Below are positions 17,501 to 24,933 of a DNA stretch of 64,000 bases, one piece after another. Location of the stretch: assembly GCF_001641085.1 (NCBI RefSeq), contig NZ_LXIE01000012.1:1-64000 (forward strand). The letters are read 5' to 3'. The notes under the pieces were generated by a model, which was not told the origin of the DNA, searched no databases, and worked only from the letters and a program-made list of their open reading frames with translations. Made by a program: the position numbers and the translations under genes. Origin of the DNA: Aequorivita soesokkakensis (lineage in GTDB: Bacteria > Bacteroidota > Bacteroidia > Flavobacteriales > Flavobacteriaceae). Numbering within the stretch: the first letter of the stretch is position 1; each line of letters begins with the position of its first letter.

Positions 17501-18359
17501 CGAAGGACTTTTCAATGGGCAAGCTACGGTTACCAATGGAGTTTTTGAATTTGAGTTTGTTGTTCCCCGAGATATCCAAATACCCGTTGGGAAAGGAAGG
17601 GTAAGCCTCTATGCGAAAAGAGATAATGTGCTCGAGGACCAAGCGGGTGTAAACTTGGATTTAAATGTTGGAGGCCTAAATGAAAACGCCCCAGAAGATA
17701 ATGAAGGTCCGCTCATTCGGCTTTATATGAATGATGAAAGTTTTGTGTCTGGCGGGATAACCGACGATTCACCAATATTGCTCGCCAAGTTGGAGGATCC
17801 CAACGGTATCAATACAGCTAGTGGAATTGGGCATGATATTGTAGCTATTTTGGACGGCGATGAAGCCAACCCATTTGTTTTAAATGAATTTTACCAAGCC
17901 GAAGTGGACGATTATACAAAAGGCGCCACTAACTACAAGTTCCGAGATCTTGAAGATGGCTTGCATACGCTAACCCTAAAAGCTTGGGATGTTTACAACA
18001 ATTCTTCCACCGCCGAAATACAATTTATAGTTGCGGGGAACGATAAGCTTGAGATTACACGGGTACTGAATTATCCCAATCCATTCGTTAATTACACCGA
18101 ATTTTGGTTCAACCACAACAGGCCAGACGAAACATTGGAAGTGCAAGTGCAAGTATTTACAGTTACAGGAAAAGTGGTATGGACCCAAAATGCAACTTTG
18201 CCACCATCGGGCAGTTATTTATGCCGAGAAATTACTTGGGATGGCCGCGATGATTTTGGGGATCGCATCGGAAAAGGAGTTTACATATATAAGATAACTG
18301 TTAAATCTACGTTAACCAATCAGCGGGTTGAAAAATTCGAGAAACTCGTCATCCTTTAA
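14523..18359 (+). CDS. porU: type IX secretion system sortase PorU
   Basis: Cell-surface C25-family (gingipain-like) cysteine protease that removes the C-terminal sorting domain of T9SS cargo. From 14523 the product has 1278 residues and begins with a clean signal peptide (RKVILLFILIAMPFLGKAQ). An in-frame ATG-less extension to 14367 lacks signal features. The catalytic pair is visible: His787 in YFGHGGEDG and Cys821 in ITVTCEFTKFDNP. The C-terminus resembles a sorting-domain fold (YPNPFVNYTEFWF, ending KFEKLVIL), as in known PorU. It is followed by porV, its partner in the attachment complex. Confidence 0.95.
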   Translation: MRKVILLFILIAMPFLGKAQSKSITIDWGDSSPSSSNFGVKKSSVSSKQKAIEALKLQMNTEVVSYTTQWEDKGFSDKNSVTVSNVKYGAVSSAELKKINTNTLPTKLKYNIASTYSRDRLFTIFSISPIIKTNGSYQKVLSFDVKYQYGPQSRNFPPAITNSVLASGQWFKFKVDKTGIYKLDKSFLNSLGMNTDGINPRNLKVYGNGGKTLPLLNVENKFFDLPENSIQVIGEEDGNFDGSDYILFYGTNTEGYVPENDSNLNPYSDESYYYVTVDGGPGKRVQAMNEPSGAAEFTINQFDDYKFHEVDEESPTKLGRLWYGNRFDIESEQSYTFEFPKIVSGKPMKIVIKAGAASESNTSMAVSVNSTSLDPLTFSRLGDQGLLSLANLNTEVAASTATVTVDLTYNNAGNPSSIAYLDYIGLWAVRELSGVEGQLAFRYNAAASLAGVGEYQISNASQFSQVWDVTDFQFITSKQNEGNATSLSFKQTLGEVREYVAVNPNNYFLPIKLAQSAVPNQNLKGTIFNDESGNFKDIDYIIITAPFLIQPALRLATYHKNLEGLNVKVVTTDKIYEEFSSGKQDIGAIRNFIRYVYFNASTESKRVKYIGIMGDASIDYKNRLPNNNNIVPTFQTVSGTSISQSFMSDDFYGNMDEFEGTIGRGTNDMDKLDIAMGRMLVDNVSLANAMVDKVIRYTSETSYGNWRTNFVLVSDDIDKTGEEILETKLDGLGDRISQEKPFINVKKIHSDSYQQEASAGGNRYPQVNEAIKQAVEVGAIILDYFGHGGEDGLAAEYIYTKETAQEFKNKNNLPCIITVTCEFTKFDNPLRITAGELTYQNRDGGAISLVTTTRAIFISTGVEFNEALAGELFGYGVDVPSPPAEAFRRAKEDSISSPLRRVVFYIGDPAMHLAFPKKSIRLTKLNGVPLGQATDTLKALSKIKLEGEVINEAGSLMTDYNGVLEAKVFDKNVMRQTLDNDNHNFIMDFVTLGEGLFNGQATVTNGVFEFEFVVPRDIQIPVGKGRVSLYAKRDNVLEDQAGVNLDLNVGGLNENAPEDNEGPLIRLYMNDESFVSGGITDDSPILLAKLEDPNGINTASGIGHDIVAILDGDEANPFVLNEFYQAEVDDYTKGATNYKFRDLEDGLHTLTLKAWDVYNNSSTAEIQFIVAGNDKLEITRVLNYPNPFVNYTEFWFNHNRPDETLEVQVQVFTVTGKVVWTQNATLPPSGSYLCREITWDGRDDFGDRIGKGVYIYKITVKSTLTNQRVEKFEKLVIL

Positions 18360-18369
18360 AAATTAAAAT

Positions 18370-18377
18370 TATATTTG
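18370..18377 (+). promoter_or_regulatory. putative -7 promoter box of porV
   Basis: TATATTTG, a TAnnTTTG match 17 bases upstream of the porV ATG in the 34-base gap after porU, suggesting that porV can be transcribed separately from porU. Confidence 0.45.
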
Positions 18378-18393
18378 TCCAAAATTATTTAAT

Positions 18394-19551
18394 ATGAAGA
18401 AATTATTTATTCCAATTTTATTAGGTTTGGTGGCCTTTAAATCTATTGCTCAAGATAATACAGGTATAGAAAACCGTGTAATCACCACAGGTGTACCTTT
18501 TATATTAATAGCTGCCGACCCACGTTCTGGAGGTATGGGCGATATAGGTGTGGTTACTTCCGCAGATGCTTTTTCACAACAATGGAACCCAGCAAAATAT
18601 GCTTTTTCACTTTCAAAACAAGGTGTTGGCGTTACATACACCCCTTACTTAAATAAGTTGGTTAATGATATATTTTTGGGTAACCTTACTTATTATAACC
18701 GTTTGAGCGAACAAAGTGCTGTAGCAGCAAGTTTCCGTTATTTTAGCCAAGGTGAAATTGAACTTCGCCAAACACCGGATGAAACTCCATTGATTGTAAA
18801 GCCAAACGAACTTCTTTTTGACGTTTCTTATTCCCTTCGTCTTAGCGAACGTTTTTCTATGGCTGTTGCGGGTAGATACATTCGTTCAGATTTGAAATTG
18901 CAAACTTCTATTGCAGATGCTTCTGCGGCAAGTTCAGTAGCTGTGGATGTTGCAGGTTATTATCAAAGTGAGGAAATACCTTATAACGATTTTGATGGTC
19001 GTTGGAGATTGGGTTTCAATATTTCTAACATTGGTCCAAAACTTAAGTATGACGAAGTAGGTTCAGAAAGCAACCTTCCAACAAACCTTGCCCTGGGTGG
19101 TGGTTTTGATTTTATTCTTGATGAATACAATAAAGTTGGTGTTTCAGCTCAAGTTAATAAACTTTTGGTGCCAACACCAAGCGATTCAAACAATGACGGC
19201 TTAATAAACAGTGAAGATGACTATTATAACGAAAGTTTTTTTAGCGGGATGATTTCTTCTTTTGGTGATGCCCCTGACGGTTTCAGCGAGGAGTTGAAAG
19301 AGTTTACTTGGGCTTTGGGTGCAGAATATTGGTATCAAGATGTATTTGCTTTTCGTACAGGTTATTTCAACGAAAGTGACGTAAAAGGAAGTAGAAAATT
19401 TCTATCCTTTGGAGCAGGTTTCCGTTATACCGCAATCAATATTGACGTGTCCTATTTGTTTTCAACATCAAAACTGGCCAACAGTCCACTTGATGGAACC
19501 CTTCGTTTTGGTTTAACATTTAACTTTGGTGATACCTACGACGAATATTAA
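18394..19551 (+). CDS. porV: type IX secretion outer-membrane protein PorV
   Basis: Beta-barrel outer-membrane shuttle that binds T9SS cargo sorting domains and hands them to PorU. The 385-residue protein has a signal peptide ending in SIAQ, the typical N-terminal region TGVPFILIAADPRSGGMGDIG and WNPAKYAF, and amphipathic beta strands ending in RFGLTFNFGD. FadL-like barrel homology is expected. Immediately downstream of porU. The secreted proteins at 6064, 30858 and 42656 are its likely clients. Confidence 0.95.
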   Translation: MKKLFIPILLGLVAFKSIAQDNTGIENRVITTGVPFILIAADPRSGGMGDIGVVTSADAFSQQWNPAKYAFSLSKQGVGVTYTPYLNKLVNDIFLGNLTYYNRLSEQSAVAASFRYFSQGEIELRQTPDETPLIVKPNELLFDVSYSLRLSERFSMAVAGRYIRSDLKLQTSIADASAASSVAVDVAGYYQSEEIPYNDFDGRWRLGFNISNIGPKLKYDEVGSESNLPTNLALGGGFDFILDEYNKVGVSAQVNKLLVPTPSDSNNDGLINSEDDYYNESFFSGMISSFGDAPDGFSEELKEFTWALGAEYWYQDVFAFRTGYFNESDVKGSRKFLSFGAGFRYTAINIDVSYLFSTSKLANSPLDGTLRFGLTFNFGDTYDEY

Positions 19552-19558
19552 AATAGTT

Positions 19559-19655
19559 AAAAGTTGAGGAGTCTATGAGTTGAGTAGTCAAAGAAGTAAA
19601 TTATAATATATTAAACCTCTAAACTTATCGACTTCTAAACTCATCGACTAAATAA
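19559..19655. repeat. intergenic GAGT/GACT-type repeat
   Basis: Contains GAGTCTATGAGTTGAGTAGTC on the left and an oppositely oriented copy of the same words on the right (ACTTATCGACTTCTAAACTC), giving a fold-back. The right part recurs nearly base for base at 28251-28279, also just upstream of a start codon. Confidence 0.65.
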
Positions 19656-20138
19656 ATGAAAAAACAAAAAATTGAAATTCCACTGGAAGTTTTTGAAGCC
19701 GTTTCAGAACTACCAATAGACATTCAAGAATTAATGAATAAGGCGCAGCAAGCACGTGAAAATGCTTATGCGCCTTATTCGCGTTTTAGGGTTGGGGCGG
19801 CACTTCAGCTTTCTTCAGGAAAAATTGTTTTAGGAAACAATCAGGAAAATGCCGCTTTTCCATCTGGCCTTTGTGCCGAAAGGGTTGCGGTTTTTAACGC
19901 CGGTGCTAACTTTCCCAATGAAATAATTACGGCTTTGGCAATAACCGTACGTTCCGAAAACAAGAAAATTTCTGAAGCCATTGCACCCTGTGGCGCTTGC
20001 CGACAATCTTTGGCGGAGTATGAGCAAAAACAGAAAAGCCCAATTGAAATCTACTTTATGGGCGAAACTGGCGAAATCATTAAAGTTGCTTCCGTGATGG
20101 ATTTGCTTCCTTTGGGATTTGATGCAAAATACCTTTGA
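19656..20138 (+). CDS. cdd: cytidine deaminase
   Basis: Zinc enzyme of pyrimidine salvage converting cytidine and deoxycytidine to uridine forms. The 160-residue protein contains the catalytic CAE motif (Cys73, Glu75) and the zinc-binding PCGAC motif (Cys112, Cys115). Residues 38-62 (YAPYSRFRVGAAL and GNN) form the substrate pocket. Its length suggests a tetrameric-type Cdd with a short N-terminal extension. It is located between porV and pdhA, a conserved flavobacterial order, but it has no obvious functional link with either. Confidence 0.95.
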   Translation: MKKQKIEIPLEVFEAVSELPIDIQELMNKAQQARENAYAPYSRFRVGAALQLSSGKIVLGNNQENAAFPSGLCAERVAVFNAGANFPNEIITALAITVRSENKKISEAIAPCGACRQSLAEYEQKQKSPIEIYFMGETGEIIKVASVMDLLPLGFDAKYL

Positions 20139-20148
20139 AAAGCAAGCA

Positions 20149-20235
20149 CCAAATCTCAAATTCCAAATTCCAAATTTGTGATTTGGAATTTCCCCTTCAT
20201 TTGTGATTTGTGATTTGGAATTTGTGATTTAAAGG
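20149..20235. repeat. AT-rich ATTTGTGATTTGGAATTT repeat
   Basis: CAAATTCC units followed by reverse-oriented TTTGGAATTT and TTTGTGATTT units, so the stretch folds on itself. Bases about 20152-20174 match the first 23 bases of the window. The final TTTGTGATTT supplies the -33-like TTTG of the pdhA promoter. Confidence 0.65.
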
Positions 20236-20253
20236 TTTAAAGTGTTATTTTTG
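20221..20253 (+). promoter_or_regulatory. pdhA promoter candidate (TTTG-N21-TATTTTTG)
   Basis: TTTG at 20221-20224 and TATTTTTG at 20246-20253 match the Bacteroidota -33/-7 elements with 21-base spacing. The ATG follows 23 bases later. The -33 element lies within the adjacent repeat. Confidence 0.55.
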
Positions 20254-20276
20254 TTGTCCTTTCAATAAAAGTATAG

Positions 20277-21275
20277 ATGAAGAAAATCACCAAAAAAACG
20301 TATCTGGATTGGTACGAAAACATGCTCTTTTGGCGCAAGTTTGAAGATAAGCTGGCGCAAGTATATATCAATCAAAAAGTAAGGGGCTTTCTGCATCTTT
20401 ACAACGGCCAGGAAGCGGTACTTGCAGGCGCTTTGCACGTCATGGATCTTACAAAGGACCGAATGATAACCGCTTACCGAAACCACGTGCAACCTATCGG
20501 GATGGGCGTGGATCCAAAAAGAGTAATGGCCGAACTTTATGGAAAAGGTACTGGAACTTCACAAGGTTTGGGAGGTTCAATGCACATATTTTCCAAAGAG
20601 CACCGTTTTTACGGCGGTCACGGTATTGTTGGTGGCCAGATTCCGTTAGGTGCAGGCTTGGCTTTTGCCGATAAGTATTTTGACAGAGATTCCGTAACAT
20701 TGACCTATATGGGTGATGGTGCAACTCGCCAAGGCTCACTTCACGAGACTTTTAACCTTGCAATGCTCTGGAAACTTCCAGTGGTTTTTTGTGTGGAAAA
20801 CAATGGATATGCAATGGGAACTTCCGTAGCGCGAACCGCTAACCATACAGATATTTGGAAACTTGGTTTGGGCTATGAAATGCCTTGTAAACCTGTAGAT
20901 GCAATGAAGCCAGAAGTGGTGGCAAAGGAAATGGACGAAGCTATTCAACGTGCGCGTCGCGGTGATGGCCCAACATTTTTGGAGTTGCGCACTTACCGTT
21001 ATCGCGGTCATTCAATGAGTGATGCTCAGCATTACCGAACCAAAGAGGAGGTAGCTAAAAAACAGGAAGAAGACCCAATTACCTACGTGCTTCATCAGAT
21101 ATACGAAAACAAATGGGCAACCGAGGCAGAAATAAAAAAGATTGACCAAAGGGTAAAGGATTTAGTTGATGAATGTGAAAAGTTTGCTGAAGATTCGCCA
21201 TATCCAGAGAAAAATGTAATGTTTGATGTAGTTTACGAACAGGAAGACTATCCCTTTTTATCAGATAAATTATAA
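20277..21275 (+). CDS. pdhA: pyruvate dehydrogenase E1 component, alpha subunit
   Basis: Thiamine-diphosphate-dependent decarboxylase subunit that feeds acetyl groups to lipoyl-E2. The 332-residue protein shows the ThDP/Mg2+ motif beginning GDGATRQGS and ending in VENNGYAMGT, and the phosphorylation-loop-like YRYRGHSMSDAQHYR segment. This is the alpha half of the alpha2beta2 type; the beta subunit and E3 are not in the window. It is separated from the E2 gene by three bases, so the two are certainly co-transcribed. Confidence 0.95.
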   Translation: MKKITKKTYLDWYENMLFWRKFEDKLAQVYINQKVRGFLHLYNGQEAVLAGALHVMDLTKDRMITAYRNHVQPIGMGVDPKRVMAELYGKGTGTSQGLGGSMHIFSKEHRFYGGHGIVGGQIPLGAGLAFADKYFDRDSVTLTYMGDGATRQGSLHETFNLAMLWKLPVVFCVENNGYAMGTSVARTANHTDIWKLGLGYEMPCKPVDAMKPEVVAKEMDEAIQRARRGDGPTFLELRTYRYRGHSMSDAQHYRTKEEVAKKQEEDPITYVLHQIYENKWATEAEIKKIDQRVKDLVDECEKFAEDSPYPEKNVMFDVVYEQEDYPFLSDKL

Positions 21276-21278
21276 AAA

Positions 21279-22979
21279 ATGGCAGAAGTAATAAACATGC
21301 CGCGTTTGAGCGACACGATGGAAGAAGGAACGGTAGCAACCTGGCTTAAAAAAGTAGGTGATTCTGTAAAGGAAGGCGATATTCTTGCAGAAATTGAAAC
21401 AGATAAAGCCACGATGGAGTTCGAATCTTTTTACGAAGGAACCTTACTTCATATTGGCATTAAAGAAGGGGAGACCGCAAAAGTGGATTCGCTTTTGGCA
21501 ATTATTGGGAAAAAGGACGAAGATATTTCAGATTTGATTGACGGATCCTCCTCCGCTGAAGCTTCGGAGGATAAAGGAAAATCAAAAGATGAACCCGAAG
21601 CTTCCGATAAAAAAGAAAACAAGAAAAAATCTTCTGATGAAGAAACTGAAAACGATTCAAATAAAAGTGATGAATCAGCAAATTCTGAAAAAGCTGAGAT
21701 TCCTGAAGGTGTGGAGGTAATTACAATGCCTCGTTTGAGCGATACAATGACTGAAGGAACTGTTGCATCTTGGTTAAAAAAGGAAGGCGACAAAGTTGAA
21801 GAAGGCGATATTCTTGCCGAAATTGAAACCGATAAAGCCACAATGGAATTTGAGTCTTTTTATTCCGGAACGCTTTTAAAAATAGGTGTTGGCGAAGGCG
21901 AATCTGCTTCTGTGGATGCTTTGCTCGCAATCATTGGTCCAAAGGGAACCGATGTTTCCGGGATCGGGGAAAATTTTAAGAAAAGTGGGAAGTCTTCAGA
22001 TAAAAAAGAGAGTGCTTCCGAAGATAAAAAAGAAGAAAAAGAAATCTCAAGTAACGATTCTAAAAAAGAATCCCCCTCCGCTAAAGCTTCGGAGGACAAA
22101 GGAAAATCCGAAAGCTCACAAACAACAAACGAAGGTCGCATTTTTGTTTCGCCCTTGGCTAAAAAACTTGCCGAAGAAAAAGGAATTAACCTGCGCCAAG
22201 TTCGTGGTAGTGGTGAAAATGGTCGTATCGTTAAAAGCGATATTGAAAATTATCAACCTGCTGCTGGCGGTGGACAAGCTTATATTCCTGTGGGAACCGA
22301 AAGTTTTGAGGAAGTGAAAAACTCCCAAATGCGCAAAACCATTGCAAAGCGTTTGGCTGAATCAAAATTCACCGCACCAGAATATTATTTGACAGTTGAA
22401 TTGGATATGGATCACGCAATCGCAGCTCGCGAAGCTATAAATGCAGATCCAGACGTGAAAATTTCTTTCAACGATATGGTTATAAAAGCGTGTGCAATGG
22501 CCTTGAGAAAGCATCCGCAAGTTAACAGCCAATGGACTCCTGAAGCTACAAGAATTGCAAAGCATATTCATATTGGCGTTGCTGTTGCGGTAGACGAAGG
22601 ATTACTGGTTCCTGTTCTAAAATTTGCGGACCAAATGACGTTTTCACAAATTGGAGCACAGGTTAAAGAACTTGCTGGAAAAGCACGAAACAAGAAAATT
22701 ACGCCACAGGAAATGGAAGGCAGTACGTTTACGGTTTCAAACCTTGGAATGTTTGGAATTACCGAATTTACCTCTATCATAAACCAGCCAAATTCCGCAA
22801 TTTTATCTGTTGGCGCAATTGTTCAAAAACCAGTTGTGAAAAATGGGCAAATTGCTGTTGGCAATACAATGACAGTAACCTTGGCCTGCGATCACAGAAC
22901 TGTTGATGGCGCGACGGGAGCAAAATTTCTGCAAACCTTGCGGCAGTATATTGAGAATCCGGTGACGATGTTCGTATAA
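21279..22979 (+). CDS. pdhC: pyruvate dehydrogenase E2, dihydrolipoamide acetyltransferase
   Basis: Core acyltransferase of the pyruvate dehydrogenase complex. Domain order in 566 residues: lipoyl domain 1 (lipoylated Lys43 in ETDKATMEF), linker, lipoyl domain 2 (Lys186 in an identical motif), linker, E3/E1-binding domain (about 286-325, VSPLAKKLAEEKGINL), and the catalytic domain (about 335-566) with DHRTVDG (His539, Asp543). The two Lys/Glu/Ser-rich linkers each contain a peptide of the form S-A-(E/K)-A-S-E-D-K-G-K-S, encoded by the same CTCCGCT(G/A)AAGCTTCGGAG palindrome found in intergenic DNA. Linker insertions of this sort should be structurally tolerated. Confidence 0.95.
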   Translation: MAEVINMPRLSDTMEEGTVATWLKKVGDSVKEGDILAEIETDKATMEFESFYEGTLLHIGIKEGETAKVDSLLAIIGKKDEDISDLIDGSSSAEASEDKGKSKDEPEASDKKENKKKSSDEETENDSNKSDESANSEKAEIPEGVEVITMPRLSDTMTEGTVASWLKKEGDKVEEGDILAEIETDKATMEFESFYSGTLLKIGVGEGESASVDALLAIIGPKGTDVSGIGENFKKSGKSSDKKESASEDKKEEKEISSNDSKKESPSAKASEDKGKSESSQTTNEGRIFVSPLAKKLAEEKGINLRQVRGSGENGRIVKSDIENYQPAAGGGQAYIPVGTESFEEVKNSQMRKTIAKRLAESKFTAPEYYLTVELDMDHAIAAREAINADPDVKISFNDMVIKACAMALRKHPQVNSQWTPEATRIAKHIHIGVAVAVDEGLLVPVLKFADQMTFSQIGAQVKELAGKARNKKITPQEMEGSTFTVSNLGMFGITEFTSIINQPNSAILSVGAIVQKPVVKNGQIAVGNTMTVTLACDHRTVDGATGAKFLQTLRQYIENPVTMFV

Positions 22980-22991
22980 ATTATTCCTTCG

Positions 22992-23019
22992 GTAGGCGCG
23001 CGAGTAATCACGCGCCTAC
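22992..23019. terminator. GC-rich hairpin after pdhC
   Basis: GTAGGCGCG pairs perfectly with CGCGCCTAC around a ten-base loop, in the 54-base gap between pdhC and the SDR gene. There is no T run, so it may be a transcript-end hairpin or a REP-like unit rather than an intrinsic terminator. Confidence 0.6.
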
Positions 23020-23033
23020 TTATATACAAAACC

Positions 23034-23714
23034 ATGAAAAACATAATTATCACAGGTACTTCCCGCGGAATTGGGTTTGAGATGGTAAAATTATTTTCGG
23101 ATGCTGGACACAATGTGTTGGCGCTTTCGCGGAATTCAAAACCTATTTCAGATTTAAAGCTGAAGAATGTTACGGCTTTGGAATTTGACATTGCCAATGA
23201 ATCTGAAATTTTAAAGCTTTCCGCATATCTTCAAACAGGGATGAAATCTGTTGATGTTTTGATAAACAATGCCGGGTTTTTGGTGAACAAACCGTTTGCC
23301 GAAATTACTTCCGAAGAATTTAAAAGATGTTACGATGTAAATGTTTTTGGTGTTGCCTCATTGATGCAGACCGTACTTCCATTTATGAAAAAAAGTGGAC
23401 ACATAGTAAACATTAGTAGTATGGGCGGAATACAGGGAAGCGTGAAATTTCCTGGGCTGAGTGCATACAGCAGCAGTAAAGGCGCAATCATTACATTAAC
23501 CGAATTGCTTGCCGAGGAATACAAAGAAACGGGTCCGTCTTTCAACGTTCTTGCTTTGGGCTCCGTGCAGACCGAAATGCTGGAAGAGGCTTTTCCGGGT
23601 TTTAAAGCGCCGCTTTCCGCAACTGAAATGGCGCAATATATAATGGATTTTTCCCTTACTGGAAATAAATTTTATAACGGAAAAATATTGCAGGTTTCGA
23701 GTACTACCCCTTGA
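23034..23714 (+). CDS. short-chain dehydrogenase/reductase (SDR)
   Basis: Classical NAD(P)-dependent SDR of unknown substrate. Features in 226 residues: cofactor motif TGTSRGIG (7-14), NNAG (78-81), catalytic Ser in VNISSMGG (about 128), and the YxxxK pair Tyr145/Lys149. It lacks the C-terminal extension that would suggest a specific subfamily. It ends convergently with the PepSY gene, the two stop regions overlapping by 11 bases. Confidence 0.9.
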   Translation: MKNIIITGTSRGIGFEMVKLFSDAGHNVLALSRNSKPISDLKLKNVTALEFDIANESEILKLSAYLQTGMKSVDVLINNAGFLVNKPFAEITSEEFKRCYDVNVFGVASLMQTVLPFMKKSGHIVNISSMGGIQGSVKFPGLSAYSSSKGAIITLTELLAEEYKETGPSFNVLALGSVQTEMLEEAFPGFKAPLSATEMAQYIMDFSLTGNKFYNGKILQVSSTTP

Positions 23715-24861
23715 GTGGTTTCTGTTTTTTTTTAGGTTTTTTCTTCAGTTTGTTCAGCCAAATAATGATTCCTGTAACTGGGAGACTTGTTGCTATCAAG
23801 CAGGAAATAAAGTAAATAGTCTTTGAAAACCACCCAAAGATAGTTCCCATATGAATCGCTTTTATAGAGCTTGCGATTTGAACATTCAACGGTTTTTCTG
23901 AAAAAATTTCCTTTGAAATAATAGTGCCATCGCGATCAATTTTCAGTTCATCAACGGCAGTTTCCAGAAAATCTTCATCGTGGTATTTGCGGATGCTAAA
24001 AATATCTTTTTCATCAGCTGGAATTTGAAAAATTGTAGTTCCTTCAAAAGGCAATTCGCTTTCCGTGATTTTTATGACTTCGGCAAAATCTACAGTTTCT
24101 GAAGAGGGATTTGCTTTGGAATCAATTTTTGGTCCACCTCCGCGCCCGCCAAAAACTTCCGTTCCCAAAACTGCGCTTCCCGCATCTTTGTACCATTCAA
24201 AAGACCAAAAAAGTCCGGTGAGCGACATAATCACTAAAAATATCGCCGTGTAAAATCCCAAGGTTACGTGCAAATCGTGGTTTACGCGTTTCCATTTTGC
24301 GCGCCAAGCTATTTTGAAACCGGGTTTTAGATGTTTCCATTTCAATTTTTTCAGTTTCTTCTTTGGAAACCAAAGCACAATGCCTGTGATGGAAAGTATC
24401 AAAAAAATGATAGTGGCAATACCAACAATCGGTCTTCCAATTGACATATCCAAAAGAAGCCAACGGTGCAGTTTGAACATGGTCATAAAAAATCCATCAA
24501 GCACATTTGGCTCCGATTTCGTATAAGTTCCATTGTATTGATCAACAAAAAAAGTCGTTCCGCGCCTGTCCTCTTTGTTTGTTTTAACGGAAAACTCATA
24601 GGGCTTTGTTCTTTCTGGGCTTATGCTTACGCGCGTCACTTCACCTTCAGCGGCAAGGTTTGTTGTTAGTGTTTCTATTGGAAAAACAGTTTCTTTTGGA
24701 GAAACGATCATTTCTTCAGAAAACAAACTTTTTATTTCTTCTTCAAAAGTTAGCACCGTTCCTGTTAAACAAATAATCAGCAGAATGATGCCGCTGCCAA
24801 TTCCCAGCCAAAGATGGATGTCGTTTATAAACTTTCGTACAGTATATTTTTTTGATTTCAT
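23704..24861 (-). CDS. PepSY-associated transmembrane protein
   Basis: Inner-membrane protein of the PepSY_TM family, often found beside siderophore receptors and thought to reduce or process imported iron complexes in the periplasm. From the ATG at 24861 it has 385 residues with the typical start RKFINDIHLWLGIGSGIILL, a PepSY-containing periplasmic loop, HLHVTLGFYT-like HDLHVTLGFYTAIFL in the middle, and a final helix pair with IKAIHMGTIFGW. The conserved His residues may bind heme. An upstream in-frame start at 24897 adds 12 unlikely residues. It is downstream of the TonB receptor on the same strand. Confidence 0.87.
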   Translation of the reverse strand: MKSKKYTVRKFINDIHLWLGIGSGIILLIICLTGTVLTFEEEIKSLFSEEMIVSPKETVFPIETLTTNLAAEGEVTRVSISPERTKPYEFSVKTNKEDRRGTTFFVDQYNGTYTKSEPNVLDGFFMTMFKLHRWLLLDMSIGRPIVGIATIIFLILSITGIVLWFPKKKLKKLKWKHLKPGFKIAWRAKWKRVNHDLHVTLGFYTAIFLVIMSLTGLFWSFEWYKDAGSAVLGTEVFGGRGGGPKIDSKANPSSETVDFAEVIKITESELPFEGTTIFQIPADEKDIFSIRKYHDEDFLETAVDELKIDRDGTIISKEIFSEKPLNVQIASSIKAIHMGTIFGWFSKTIYFISCLIATSLPVTGIIIWLNKLKKKPKKKQKPLKG

Positions 24862-24933
24862 AAAAAGGAAATTTTTAAAACAATATAAAAGGCACAACCT
24901 AAGTCATGCCTTTATAAACTAACACTCAAACAA

